Of a DNA stretch of 56,587 nucleotides, positions 41,226 through 50,265 are shown in pieces. The notes beneath the pieces were generated by a model that did no database searches, was not told the DNA's origin, and worked only from the letters and a program-made list of their open reading frames with translations. The stretch covers positions 1 to 56,587 of the forward strand of contig NZ_JBHSGT010000052.1 in assembly GCF_042654605.1 (NCBI RefSeq), in the 5' to 3' direction. A program made the position numbers and the translations under genes. The stretch comes from Enterococcus_I eurekensis. GTDB lineage: Bacteria > Bacillota > Bacilli > Lactobacillales > Enterococcaceae. Position 1 is the stretch's first letter. Each line of letters begins with the position of its first letter.

Positions 41226-42962
41226 CTATTCTGCCGCAACAGTGATCTCATTAATCGCTGCTTCTAATGCAACGATTTTGGCATCGGCCTCTTCCTGACT
41301 GTCTCCTTTAACCCCAATATAGAATTTAATTTTAGGTTCTGTTCCAGAAGGACGAACAGCAATCCAACTACCATCAGCTAAGACATATTTCAAGACATCA
41401 GAAGGTGGTGTCGTCAAGACTTCCATTGTACCATCTGACTTAATTTTAGTTAATTCTTTAAAATCCTCTGTTTCAACAACTGCAACACAAGCAAAATCCG
41501 TTGGTTGTTTTTCACGGAACGCTTTCATTAAGCTTCCGATTTTAGCCGAACCTTCTTGACCACTCATTGTTACAGAAATCGTCTTTTCAGCGTAATAGCC
41601 ATATTGATCAAAGATCATTTGTAATGCATCAAACAATGTCTTGTTTTGTTTTTTGTAGTAAGCTGCGACCTCAGCAAAAATAACTAACGCTTGAATGGCA
41701 TCTTTATCGCGAACAAATGGTTTTACTAAGTAGCCATAGCTCTCTTCAAAACCAAACATAAAGGTTTGTGATTGGTCTTCTTCAAATTGTTGAATTTTTT
41801 CAGCAATGAATTTAAACCCAGTTAAAACGTTAAGCATTTTCACATCATAACTTTCAGCAATTGCTGTTGGTAATTCACTGGAAACAATCGATTTTAAAAC
41901 TGCAGCATTTTTAGGTAATGTTCCCGCTGAGCGATGTGCTTCTAGAATATAGTGAATTAAGATGGCGCCAATTTGATTCCCACTTAGCACTTGATATTTC
42001 CCATCTGGCATCCGAATCGCTGCTCCCAAACGGTCAGCATCTGGATCTGTTGCCAATAATAAATCGGCTCCTTCTGCTTCACCTAAACGAATGGCATACT
42101 CAAAAGCCGAAGCCTCTTCTGGATTTGGTGATTTTACGGTGCTAAAATCGGGATCTGGTTGACCTTGACTCGGTTCAATCACGAATTTTTTAAAACCTGC
42201 TTGTGTTAATGCGCGTTCACCTAGCATTTTACCTGCACCATGTAAAGGCGTGTAAACAAGCTTTAACTCATCGCCCATTTCATCAATTAATGCTTGATTA
42301 ATGGTGACTGTTTTTACTTCTTTTAAGTATGCTTGATCGACTTCTTCGCCAATAAATGTAATTAATTCTTTGGCCAACGCTTGGTCTTCTGTTAATACAG
42401 GAATTTCTAATGGATTTTCGACACTACGTACAAATGCGGTTACCGCTGCAGCATCGGCAGGAGGCATTTGTCCACCATCTTCACCATAAATTTTATAGCC
42501 ATTATATTCTGAAGGATTATGCGAAGCGGTAATCATAATTCCAGTAAAAGTTTTTAAATAACGTACGGCAAAAGATAATTCTGGTGTCGGACGTAACGTA
42601 TCAAAAACAAAAGCTGGAATATCATGATAAGCTAATGTTCGTGCTGCTTCTAAGGCAAATTCACGTGAAAAATGACGTGAATCAAACGCAATGGCCACAC
42701 CACGTTTTTTTGTTGCCTCATCCTGTGTCTCCATAAAACGAGCTAGCCCTTCTGTTGCTTGACGTACCGTATAAATATTCATACGATTAATGCCTGGTCC
42801 TAAAATCCCGCGCATCCCCGCTGTTCCAAATTCTAATGGAGCGTAAAATGCTTCTTCCAGTGCTTTCGGTTGATGAGCTAATAAATTTAGTTGTTCTTTC
42901 AAATTTTCCTCTAAGTCAACAAAATTCGCCCATTGTTCATATGTATTCGTCCAAGATGTCAT
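41226..42962 (-). CDS. pgcA: Phosphoglucomutase/phosphomannomutase (PgcA type)
   Basis: A 578-residue alpha-D-phosphohexomutase that interconverts glucose 6- and 1-phosphate, feeding cell-wall and glycolipid precursors. Catalytic serine in GIMITASHNPSEYNGYK, metal loop DPDADRLG, and the phosphate-binding RPSGTEPKIK near the C-terminus are intact. ATG at 42962 has GAGGGG upstream; an in-frame start six codons earlier overlaps it. The length fits Firmicutes PgcA. Confidence 0.95.
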   Translation of the reverse strand: MTSWTNTYEQWANFVDLEENLKEQLNLLAHQPKALEEAFYAPLEFGTAGMRGILGPGINRMNIYTVRQATEGLARFMETQDEATKKRGVAIAFDSRHFSREFALEAARTLAYHDIPAFVFDTLRPTPELSFAVRYLKTFTGIMITASHNPSEYNGYKIYGEDGGQMPPADAAAVTAFVRSVENPLEIPVLTEDQALAKELITFIGEEVDQAYLKEVKTVTINQALIDEMGDELKLVYTPLHGAGKMLGERALTQAGFKKFVIEPSQGQPDPDFSTVKSPNPEEASAFEYAIRLGEAEGADLLLATDPDADRLGAAIRMPDGKYQVLSGNQIGAILIHYILEAHRSAGTLPKNAAVLKSIVSSELPTAIAESYDVKMLNVLTGFKFIAEKIQQFEEDQSQTFMFGFEESYGYLVKPFVRDKDAIQALVIFAEVAAYYKKQNKTLFDALQMIFDQYGYYAEKTISVTMSGQEGSAKIGSLMKAFREKQPTDFACVAVVETEDFKELTKIKSDGTMEVLTTPPSDVLKYVLADGSWIAVRPSGTEPKIKFYIGVKGDSQEEADAKIVALEAAINEITVAAE

Positions 42963-43076
42963 TTGAATCCCCTCTTTCAAAAAAATTTCACTTTGAATAA
43001 GTATACCATTATTACCTTTAGACGAAAAGTGCTTGTCTCGTTTCTATTTAGGAAAGATTCACTGATATTTTAAGAC

Positions 43077-43108
43077 AAAAAACGATGAGGACATCATACG
43101 CCTCATCG
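43077..43108 (-). terminator. Terminator of trxB
   Basis: CGATGAGG pairs with CCTCATCG around a ten-base loop, followed by TTTTTTG on the minus strand. Confidence 0.9.
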
Positions 43109-43123
43109 CTTCTTTCAGATTTC

Positions 43124-44038
43124 TTATTTTTGTTCTTCAATATAAGCAAATGCTTGTTGTCCAGCGATACTACCATCACCGACTGCAGTTGTGATTTGAC
43201 GTAATGTTTTTTCACGTACATCGCCAACAGCGTAAACCCCTGGAATTGCTGTACGCATTTCATCATCAGTTACAATCCAACCTTCTTGATTGGTAATGCC
43301 ATTACCTTTAAACGCTTCCGTTAAAGGATCTAATCCCACATAAATGAAAATGCCACCAGCTTTTTCCTCATGAACTTCTTCCGTTTTAACATTACGAATA
43401 ATCGCACCCGACATCATCATATTATCTCCTACGATTTCTTCAACAACCGAATCCCAAATAAACGAGATTTTGGGATTGGCAAAAGCCCGATCTTGAATTA
43501 CTTTTTGCGCACGCAATTCATCACGACGGTGAACAATAACGACCTCATCGGCAAATTGTGTTAAGAAGATGGCTTCTTCGACTGCAGAATCGCCACCACC
43601 AATCACTAGTAACTTACGATTACGGAAAAATGCCCCATCACAAACCGCACAATAAGAAACACCGCGACCAGCGAATTCATTTTCACCTTTCACACCTAAA
43701 TGTCGGTGCTCGCATCCTGTAGCAACAATCACTGTTTTAGCTTGGAATGTCTCACTATCGGTTACAACTTCCTTATAATCTCCGAAATCTTTTAACTCTT
43801 GAACAATACCATAGGCATGTTGTGTACCAAATTTTTCCAACGGTGCATACATTTTTTCTGCTAAATCAGGCCCCATGATACGATCGAATCCTGGATAATT
43901 TTCAACTTCTGCCGTATTATTTAACTGGCCACCAGGTGCGCCTCTTTCAAGTAATAATACTGATAAATTTGAGCGTGAAGCATAAAGCGCAGCAGTCATT
44001 CCTGCTGGTCCTGCTCCGATAACAATGACATCTAACAT
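43124..44038 (-). CDS. trxB: Thioredoxin reductase
   Basis: A 304-residue flavoprotein that reduces thioredoxin with NADPH. FAD motif GAGPAGMTAALYA (8-20), redox-active C130-AVC-C133 region (YCAVCDGAFF), NADPH motif GGGDSAVEEA and the C-terminal GVYAVGDVR are all visible. It is a single-gene unit, divergent from the MATE transporter. Confidence 0.97.
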   Translation of the reverse strand: MLDVIVIGAGPAGMTAALYASRSNLSVLLLERGAPGGQLNNTAEVENYPGFDRIMGPDLAEKMYAPLEKFGTQHAYGIVQELKDFGDYKEVVTDSETFQAKTVIVATGCEHRHLGVKGENEFAGRGVSYCAVCDGAFFRNRKLLVIGGGDSAVEEAIFLTQFADEVVIVHRRDELRAQKVIQDRAFANPKISFIWDSVVEEIVGDNMMMSGAIIRNVKTEEVHEEKAGGIFIYVGLDPLTEAFKGNGITNQEGWIVTDDEMRTAIPGVYAVGDVREKTLRQITTAVGDGSIAGQQAFAYIEEQK

Positions 44039-44143
44039 AAAAAATTGACTTCCTTTCCATCCGTCTAACTAACTTACAATCTATGCCATTCTTAAGCATC
44101 TGTCTAATTTTCTGCTCAAGGCACTTTTTACCTTCAAAAATGC

Positions 44144-44171
44144 TTGACTTTCTGAATGAATCTTGTAGAAT
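44144..44171 (+). promoter_or_regulatory. SigA promoter of the MATE transporter gene
   Basis: TTGACT (44144-44149), a 16-base spacer, TAGAAT (44166-44171). Confidence 0.65.
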
Positions 44172-44215
44172 TGCCAAGACATTACAAATAATAACTATAA
44201 GAGAGGGAGTTCATT

Positions 44216-45595
44216 TTGGCAAGAAAAAAAATACTTACAATTTCCGATCGTGAGTTAATCTTTCTAAGTTGGCCGATTTTTGTCGAATTATTTTTACGAG
44301 TTGTAATCGGTAATATCAACGTTTGGATGATTTCACATTATTCAGAGCCGGCAGTTGCTTCTGTTGGTGCGGCAAATCAACTATTAAACTTAATGGTCTT
44401 TGTTTATGGCTTTATTACGATTGGAACCCAAATTATCATTGCCCAATATATCGGAGCCAAAAGACAACATGAAATTAAAAACGTCATCAATACTGCACTA
44501 TTCGGCGCAATTGCCATCGGTCTATTGATTAGTCTATTCTTTTTATTTTACTCTGAGCACTTATTAGCATTTATGAATTTAGACGCCGAATTGATTACAA
44601 TTGGAAAAGGCTATTTACAAATTTTTGGGGGTAGCTTGATTATTTCAGCAATTACTGCCGTTATCATCGCTGTCTTAAGAACCCATGGACACACGGCACC
44701 GGCTTTACTCGTTCCGATGTCAGCCAGTATTTTATCTGTTATCGGAAATTACTTTGTCCTATATCAACCTTTTGGTTTACCTAGTTTTGGTGTGACCGGT
44801 TTAGCTTATTCAAGTGTTTTTGGTAATAGTATCGGCTTAATTATTTCTATTTATCTATTGAAACGTTATATTGGTTTTTCGATCTTCTCTTTACGGATCA
44901 AGAAAATTTCTATGCCTATTTTAAAATCGATTTTAACTTACGGTTTGCCTTCGTCTGGTGAATCACTGTCTTATCAAGGTGCGCAAGTTGTTGTCACTAT
45001 GATTGTTGCATCACTTGGTTCGAGTGTTTTGATTGCTAAATCATATATTAGCGCCATTACCCAATTCGTTTACTTAATTGCCTCAGCGATTAGTCAAGGA
45101 AACCAAATTATGATTGGTCGTAACGTTGGTGCCGGTGAATTTGACCGCGCATCGAAACGCGGTATGCGAACAACTATTATCGGTGTCGTTGTTACGTTAG
45201 TTATTTGTATTTTGACATTTATTTTCATTGAACCAATTATGGGAATCTTCACTTCGAATGAAGACGTCATAAAAATCGCTCGTGAAGTTTTCCTAGTTGA
45301 GATTGTATTAGAAACAATGCGCGCAATCAATATGATTTTAGTCGGTTCATTGAATGCTAGTGGTGATGTTAAATTCCCATTGATTTGTAGTATTCTTGTT
45401 CTTTGGGTCATTAGTTTACCGTTTTCTTATTCACTTGCTATCTGGGCAGGCATGGGCTTAGTCGGCGTATGGCTTGCATATGCGATTGATGAAGCTTTAC
45501 GTGCTATTTTAATGTTTAAGCGTTGGCGTTCGGGAGTTTGGAAAAGTAAGTCCGTTATCCATCAGGAGCCTTCAATGGAAGAAATTCCTGCTTAA
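44216..45595 (+). CDS. MATE-family efflux transporter
   Basis: A 459-residue membrane protein with about 12 helices in two related halves, the MATE (NorM/DinF-like) fold. It would export cationic compounds or drugs using a sodium or proton gradient; the substrate is unknown. The start is TTG, with GAGGGAG at normal distance. Its own promoter and terminator make it a single-gene unit. Confidence 0.93.
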   Translation: MARKKILTISDRELIFLSWPIFVELFLRVVIGNINVWMISHYSEPAVASVGAANQLLNLMVFVYGFITIGTQIIIAQYIGAKRQHEIKNVINTALFGAIAIGLLISLFFLFYSEHLLAFMNLDAELITIGKGYLQIFGGSLIISAITAVIIAVLRTHGHTAPALLVPMSASILSVIGNYFVLYQPFGLPSFGVTGLAYSSVFGNSIGLIISIYLLKRYIGFSIFSLRIKKISMPILKSILTYGLPSSGESLSYQGAQVVVTMIVASLGSSVLIAKSYISAITQFVYLIASAISQGNQIMIGRNVGAGEFDRASKRGMRTTIIGVVVTLVICILTFIFIEPIMGIFTSNEDVIKIAREVFLVEIVLETMRAINMILVGSLNASGDVKFPLICSILVLWVISLPFSYSLAIWAGMGLVGVWLAYAIDEALRAILMFKRWRSGVWKSKSVIHQEPSMEEIPA

Positions 45596-45600
45596 ATTTG

Positions 45601-45631
45601 ACGACTTAGTTAACCGCCAAGTCGTTTTTTT
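45601..45631 (+). terminator. Terminator of the MATE transporter gene
   Basis: ACGACTT pairs with AAGTCGT, followed by seven T. The T run overlaps the -35 hexamer of the next gene. Confidence 0.85.
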
Positions 45632-45659
45632 GTCAACTTTTCTAATTATTGCGTATACT
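45630..45659 (+). promoter_or_regulatory. SigA promoter of the glutathione peroxidase gene
   Basis: TTGTCA (45630-45635), 18 bases, TATACT (45654-45659), about 25 bases before the start codon. Confidence 0.65.
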
Positions 45660-45683
45660 TAGTTAAAAGGAGCTGAAGTAAAT

Positions 45684-46157
45684 ATGTCAATCTATTCGTT
45701 CAATGCCACGTTGGAAAACGGGCAAACGTATTCACTAGAAAAATATCATGGTAAAATCATCATAATTGTTAACACAGCAACAAAATGTGGTTTAGCGCCT
45801 CAATTTGAAGGTTTAGAAGCGATTTATCGAGAATACGAGTCACAAGGATTAGTTATTTTAGGATTTCCTTCGAATCAATTTAAGCAAGAACTAGGAACAG
45901 GTACTGAAGCTGCTGAAGCTTGTCGTCTGACCCACGGTGTCACCTTCCCAATGCATGAACTCACGGTCGTTAACGGTTCCAACGCTGATCCTTTATACAA
46001 ATACTTAAAAAAACATGCCCCTGGTTTCTTAAATGATGAAATTAAATGGAACTTCACAAAATTTATCATTAATCAAAATGGTGAGGTCGTTGAACGCTTC
46101 GCCCCAAAAGACGAACCAAGTGCCATGATTCCAACGATTAAAAAATTACTGGCGTAA
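45684..46157 (+). CDS. Glutathione peroxidase-like thiol peroxidase
   Basis: A 157-residue peroxidase of the GPx family. The peroxidatic residue is cysteine C35 in NTATKCGLAPQ rather than selenocysteine. The catalytic glutamine (GFPSNQF) and tryptophan-asparagine pair (KWNFTKF) are conserved. Bacterial enzymes of this type usually use thioredoxin, and trxB is encoded nearby. AAAGGAG precedes the ATG. Confidence 0.95.
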   Translation: MSIYSFNATLENGQTYSLEKYHGKIIIIVNTATKCGLAPQFEGLEAIYREYESQGLVILGFPSNQFKQELGTGTEAAEACRLTHGVTFPMHELTVVNGSNADPLYKYLKKHAPGFLNDEIKWNFTKFIINQNGEVVERFAPKDEPSAMIPTIKKLLA

Positions 46158-46163
46158 AATAAA

Positions 46164-46210
46164 AAAATGACACTTAAAGGCAATCCTAATTGTGCCTTAA
46201 GTGTCATTTT
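46164..46210. terminator. Bidirectional terminator between gpx and the ABC exporter
   Basis: A 16-bp stem with one bulged base (arms AATGACACTT and TTAAGGCA type) with A/T runs on both sides, between convergent genes. Confidence 0.9.
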
Positions 46211-46220
46211 TATTTTGGAA

Positions 46221-48002
46221 TTAAACTTCACTGCTTTGTAACTTATACATATCCGCGTATAAACCTTCAATTGCTAATAGTTCCTCATGCGTGCCTTTTT
46301 CAACGATATTTCCCTTATCAAGCACTAGGATAGTATTAGCATCGCGAATCGTTGACAATCGATGAGCAATCGCAATCGTTGTTCGCCCTTGACGCATATT
46401 GGCTAGACCTAACTGAATTAAACTTTCTGTTTCAGTATCAATATTCGCAGTTGCTTCATCTAAAACTAGGATTTTGGGATTGGTAACCATTGTTCGAGCA
46501 AATGAAACAAGTTGGCGTTGTCCACTTGAATAACTAGCGCCACGTTCAATTACTTTCGCCTGATACGTTCCGGGTAAACTTTCAATAAAGCGGTCAGCTT
46601 GGACAAATTTTGCCGCAGCAACAACTTCCTCATCGCTAATTTTAGTATTTAGCAAACGAATATTATCCGCAATATTTCCATAGAACATAAAGGCATCTTG
46701 CAAGACCAGCCCCATTTTTTGACGAAGCTCCTCCAATGAAAAATCACGAATGTCTTGATCATCAATCAAGATTTGACCTTGACCGAATTCGTAAAAACGC
46801 ATCAAGACGTTGATAATTGAACTTTTCCCACTTCCAGTATGACCAACTAAAGCCACCGTTTCTCCTGGTTTCGCGACAAAAGAAATGTTTTTAAGGACAT
46901 CTGTTTTGCCATCATAAGAGAATGTTACATTACGAAACTCAATTTTCCCTTTTAAAATTTGTTGGTTAGCTCCGGGGTTTTGTTGTGGCGTGTATTCTGT
47001 TTCGTCCATAATTTTTAAAACACGACTTCCAGCCACCACACCATCTGTAAACGTACTTAAAAAATCCATCATTTGGGTCATTGGATTAAAGAATGCTTGA
47101 ACATACGTCGCAAATGCATAAATTAAACCGACTTCAACCGGCGAGCTCAGTGCATTAATCCCAAAAGCCGTTAAGGCAAACCCTAAAGCAAACGTATAAA
47201 GTAAACTAATAATTGGTCCTAACAACAATGAATTCATTTTAATCATCGCATAACGCGTTGCTAAATACTCATCATTTGTTTTTTCAAACTCTTTAACAAA
47301 GCGTTTTTCTTGGCGGAATTGTTGAATTATTTGCATTCCTGAAATCGATTCATTTAATTTTGTATTTAACTGACTCAATTTCTCACGCATTTGTCGATAG
47401 ACCCGTGAACTAAATCGTTGATAGTACCAAATGACAAAACCTAAAATGGGTAGGAAAAATAAAATACCCGTCGCAATTTGTTGGTTAATTTGAAACATGG
47501 CAACAAATGATGAAATGACCGCTAATATACCGGTTAAGACCGTTAAAAAGACGTGCCAAAATTCAAAAAGTGTTTCCGTGTCATTTGAAACACGCGAAAC
47601 AATCGAACCAGCCGGTGTCTGATCAAAATAACGCATCCCTAGTGTGTGTAATTTTTCAAATAGCTTCACTCGAATATTTTGATAGCTACGTAATGAAGCG
47701 GATGAATATAAGTACCATTGAAAGAACCAAATGACCGCTTTTAAGATTGTCCCTAGTAAGTACAACATGGCAAAGAATAAAATAATTTGGACGGTCGCTG
47801 TTTGATTCGTTAAATAACGGTCAATTAATGTTTGTAAGATTCGCGGTAAAAAAGCATTGATCGTCGCTAAAGCCATAGCAAATAAAATTGCGACAATAAA
47901 AGTGTTTCTAAAAGGTTTGGCATAGACAAACAAACGTTTAATTACTTTTAACTGTTCTTTAAAAGTCATTGACTTTGCCCATTCTGATTGTGGCTTTTGC
48001 AT
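46221..48002 (-). CDS. ABC exporter half-transporter, BmrD/LmrD-like subunit
   Basis: A 593-residue protein with six N-terminal membrane helices and a C-terminal ATPase domain. Walker A VGHTGSGKSS, Walker B ILVLDEATANID with the catalytic glutamate, but a changed signature, SYSSGQRQ instead of LSGGQ. This complements the partner encoded just upstream, which has a normal signature but lacks the catalytic glutamate. Such pairs form heterodimeric multidrug exporters (BmrCD, LmrCD, EfrCD). The ATG at 48002 shares one base with the stop of the upstream gene (TAATG). Confidence 0.94.
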   Translation of the reverse strand: MQKPQSEWAKSMTFKEQLKVIKRLFVYAKPFRNTFIVAILFAMALATINAFLPRILQTLIDRYLTNQTATVQIILFFAMLYLLGTILKAVIWFFQWYLYSSASLRSYQNIRVKLFEKLHTLGMRYFDQTPAGSIVSRVSNDTETLFEFWHVFLTVLTGILAVISSFVAMFQINQQIATGILFFLPILGFVIWYYQRFSSRVYRQMREKLSQLNTKLNESISGMQIIQQFRQEKRFVKEFEKTNDEYLATRYAMIKMNSLLLGPIISLLYTFALGFALTAFGINALSSPVEVGLIYAFATYVQAFFNPMTQMMDFLSTFTDGVVAGSRVLKIMDETEYTPQQNPGANQQILKGKIEFRNVTFSYDGKTDVLKNISFVAKPGETVALVGHTGSGKSSIINVLMRFYEFGQGQILIDDQDIRDFSLEELRQKMGLVLQDAFMFYGNIADNIRLLNTKISDEEVVAAAKFVQADRFIESLPGTYQAKVIERGASYSSGQRQLVSFARTMVTNPKILVLDEATANIDTETESLIQLGLANMRQGRTTIAIAHRLSTIRDANTILVLDKGNIVEKGTHEELLAIEGLYADMYKLQSSEV

Positions 48003-49753
48003 TATTGGTCGCCTCCTTCTATTTTTGCTTCTAATTGTTGTTTTTCCCACATTTTTTGGTACCAACCCTTAGCTGCCAATAGCTGTTCATGAGTCCCACG
48101 TTCAGTAATTCGTCCCTCATCGAGAACTAAAATTTCTTGAGCATGCATCACACTACTTAAACGATGAGCCGTAATGATCGTTGTTTTATTTTGGCGATGC
48201 TGTTTTAATTTTGACAAAATTCCCTCTTCTGTTTTTGCATCAACAGCAGATAAAGCATCATCTAAAATAAGCAACTCCGGATTTGTAATCAAAGCTCTAG
48301 CGATCGAAATCCGTTGCTTTTGACCGCCTGATAAGGAAACGCCACGCTCGCCAACCATCGTTTCATAACCTTCTGTAAACTGCTCAATGTCTTGATGAAT
48401 TGCAGCTAAATCGGCTGCTTCTTCAACTTTTTCTTGTGATAACATTGGATCGGAAAAACGAATATTATCAGCAATATTCATTGAGAATAAGAAATGATCT
48501 TGTGGAACATAGCCAATCGATTGCAGTAAGGCATCAAGTGTATAATGCTTTATATCATCTTTATCGAAGGTAATATTGCCTTCATAATTGTCATATTCAC
48601 GCATTAATAATTTCAACAAGGTTGTCTTACCTGCACCGGTTTTTCCAACAATTCCTAAAACATCGCCTTCATTAATTGTGACATTGATATTTTTTAGTGC
48701 TGCAACTTCAGCATTTGGATAAATAAATGCTTCAATATCAATTGAAATCGAACCTTTTGCGGGTGATTTACGCGCATTAAAGGTCTCCACAATATGAGTT
48801 TTTTCTCTTAGTAAATCGGAAACTCGGTCGTAACTAGCATTTCCACGTTCAAGTACGTTAAATAAACGTCCAATCGCAAACATCGGCCAGACAAGCATAC
48901 CAATATAGCTAACAAAAGTAACTAGTTGTCCAACAGTCACAACGTCTTTCAGAATAAATTGTCCTCCGACAATCATAGTTAAGACGTAAGACAGACCGAT
49001 AATTATTGTAATCGTTGGATCAAACAATGCTTCTAAAAAGTTTACTCGGCCATTTTTTTTAATCGCTTGATTCACTTTTGTATTAAATTCTGCAATATCT
49101 TCTTTTTCTTGACCAAAGGTTTTAATCACTTTCATCCCAGTAATACTCTCTTGAGCTTTATCATTAATATCTGAAAAGGCCGCTTGTGAACTTCTGAAAG
49201 CATTGTGTAATTTAGAACCTAACACACGCGAAGCAACCGCTAATAATGGTAACGGAATCAGGGCAATCAATGTTAAACGCCAGTCAACAAAAATAATCAT
49301 CGCAATGATTGTCATTCCACCGGTAATAATCGAATCAGCGAAAGTTAGAATTCCCGCCCCCGCAACGTTTTGAATGGCTGACAAGTCATTGGTCGCATGA
49401 GCCATCAAATCGCCTGTACGAAACTTTTGATAAAACAAGTGATCCATTTGTGTAAAATGTTGAAATAGTTGGCGACGTAAGCTGCGCTCTAAACGAGCCG
49501 CACTTCCCCAGATATTCGTGCGCCAAATAAAACGAAAGGTATACTGAGCAACAGCTGATAATAATAATAAACCAACCCATAATAAAACCGAGTTTAAATC
49601 GACACGATCTTCTGCAATTTTATCAATAATAATACCAATTACTTTAGGTGGTACAAGTTGAACAATAGCAACAACCATTAATGAAAGAACTCCAATGATA
49701 TAGTGCTTTTTTTCTTCTTTAAAAAACCAACCTAATTTCCTAAAAATAGACAT
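48002..49753 (-). CDS. ABC exporter half-transporter, BmrC/LmrC-like subunit
   Basis: A 583-residue half-transporter with six membrane helices and an ATPase domain. Walker A VGKTGAGKTT and signature LSGGQKQR are canonical, but the Walker B reads LLILDDALSAVD, with aspartate in place of the catalytic glutamate. It therefore has the degenerate ATP site of a heterodimeric exporter. ATG at 49753 is preferred because AAGGAGG lies just upstream; an in-frame reading of 22 codons before it falls in a structured leader without a ribosome binding site. It is translationally coupled to the partner subunit. Confidence 0.94.
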   Translation of the reverse strand: MSIFRKLGWFFKEEKKHYIIGVLSLMVVAIVQLVPPKVIGIIIDKIAEDRVDLNSVLLWVGLLLLSAVAQYTFRFIWRTNIWGSAARLERSLRRQLFQHFTQMDHLFYQKFRTGDLMAHATNDLSAIQNVAGAGILTFADSIITGGMTIIAMIIFVDWRLTLIALIPLPLLAVASRVLGSKLHNAFRSSQAAFSDINDKAQESITGMKVIKTFGQEKEDIAEFNTKVNQAIKKNGRVNFLEALFDPTITIIIGLSYVLTMIVGGQFILKDVVTVGQLVTFVSYIGMLVWPMFAIGRLFNVLERGNASYDRVSDLLREKTHIVETFNARKSPAKGSISIDIEAFIYPNAEVAALKNINVTINEGDVLGIVGKTGAGKTTLLKLLMREYDNYEGNITFDKDDIKHYTLDALLQSIGYVPQDHFLFSMNIADNIRFSDPMLSQEKVEEAADLAAIHQDIEQFTEGYETMVGERGVSLSGGQKQRISIARALITNPELLILDDALSAVDAKTEEGILSKLKQHRQNKTTIITAHRLSSVMHAQEILVLDEGRITERGTHEQLLAAKGWYQKMWEKQQLEAKIEGGDQ

Positions 49754-49785
49754 ATTTCTCCTCCTTATTTTCTTAATAAGTCTCG

Positions 49786-49844
49786 GTGATAAGGCACCTC
49801 CCAAGAATGAAAGTACCATTCTTTGGGTGGTTTTTTCTTATCAC
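49786..49844 (-). promoter_or_regulatory. Structured leader upstream of the ABC exporter
   Basis: Two nested inverted repeats: outer arms GTGATAAG and CTTATCAC (49786-49793, 49837-49844) and inner arms around AAGAATG and CATTCTT (49803-49809, 49817-49823) extended by C/G pairs. The RNA hairpin would end about 30 bases before the start codon. No U run follows directly, so it is not a plain terminator. BmrCD in Bacillus is controlled by a leader that reacts to ribosome-targeting drugs; a similar role here is only a suggestion. Confidence 0.5.
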
Positions 49845-49879
49845 TCGATTCAAAACGTAAAAAATAATAACCTTTGCAC

Positions 49880-49905
49880 AAAAAAACGGGCTCTCTTAGC
49901 CCGTT
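49880..49905 (-). terminator. Terminator of yneF
   Basis: AACGGGCT pairs with AGCCCGTT, followed by a T run (complement of 49880-49886) on the minus strand. Confidence 0.92.
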
Positions 49906-49918
49906 CATTTAAAAATCT

Positions 49919-50134
49919 TTAGTTTTGATTTTTCATTTGTTGTAGCATTTGACGAATCTTTTTCTCAGATGGTTTTTGACCCATTGACATCATCATAGTG
50001 CGTAACATATCTTCATTGATTGGTGGATTTTTCTTTAAGTAATCTTTCATGTATTTACGTGCTAAGAAGAATCCTCCAATTGCACCCAATGCTGCTCCAA
50101 TTACTAAAAATAAAATAGCTAATCCTACGTTCAT
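49919..50134 (-). CDS. YneF/UPF0154 family small membrane protein
   Basis: A 71-residue protein with one N-terminal membrane helix (VGLAILFLVIGAALGAIGGFF, about 3-23) and a conserved cytoplasmic tail (NPPINEDMLRTMMMSMGQKPSEKKIRQMLQQM). The family is widespread in Firmicutes; its role is not known. It has its own terminator and probably its own promoter. Confidence 0.93.
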   Translation of the reverse strand: MNVGLAILFLVIGAALGAIGGFFLARKYMKDYLKKNPPINEDMLRTMMMSMGQKPSEKKIRQMLQQMKNQN

Positions 50135-50265
50135 AGTAACACTCCTTCCTTAAAGGTACCCTCAAGGAAACATTTTACTAGAAATCAAATCAAAAGAAAA
50201 GTCCTTCCCAAGACTTTTCCAAAAGAAACGGAATTATTCAGTTGTTTATGATGATTTTACGTTCA

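Noticed and set aside
43048..43266. Open frame of 72 codons at the 3' end of trxB
   Set aside because: It overlaps the trxB coding region in another frame and runs through its terminator.
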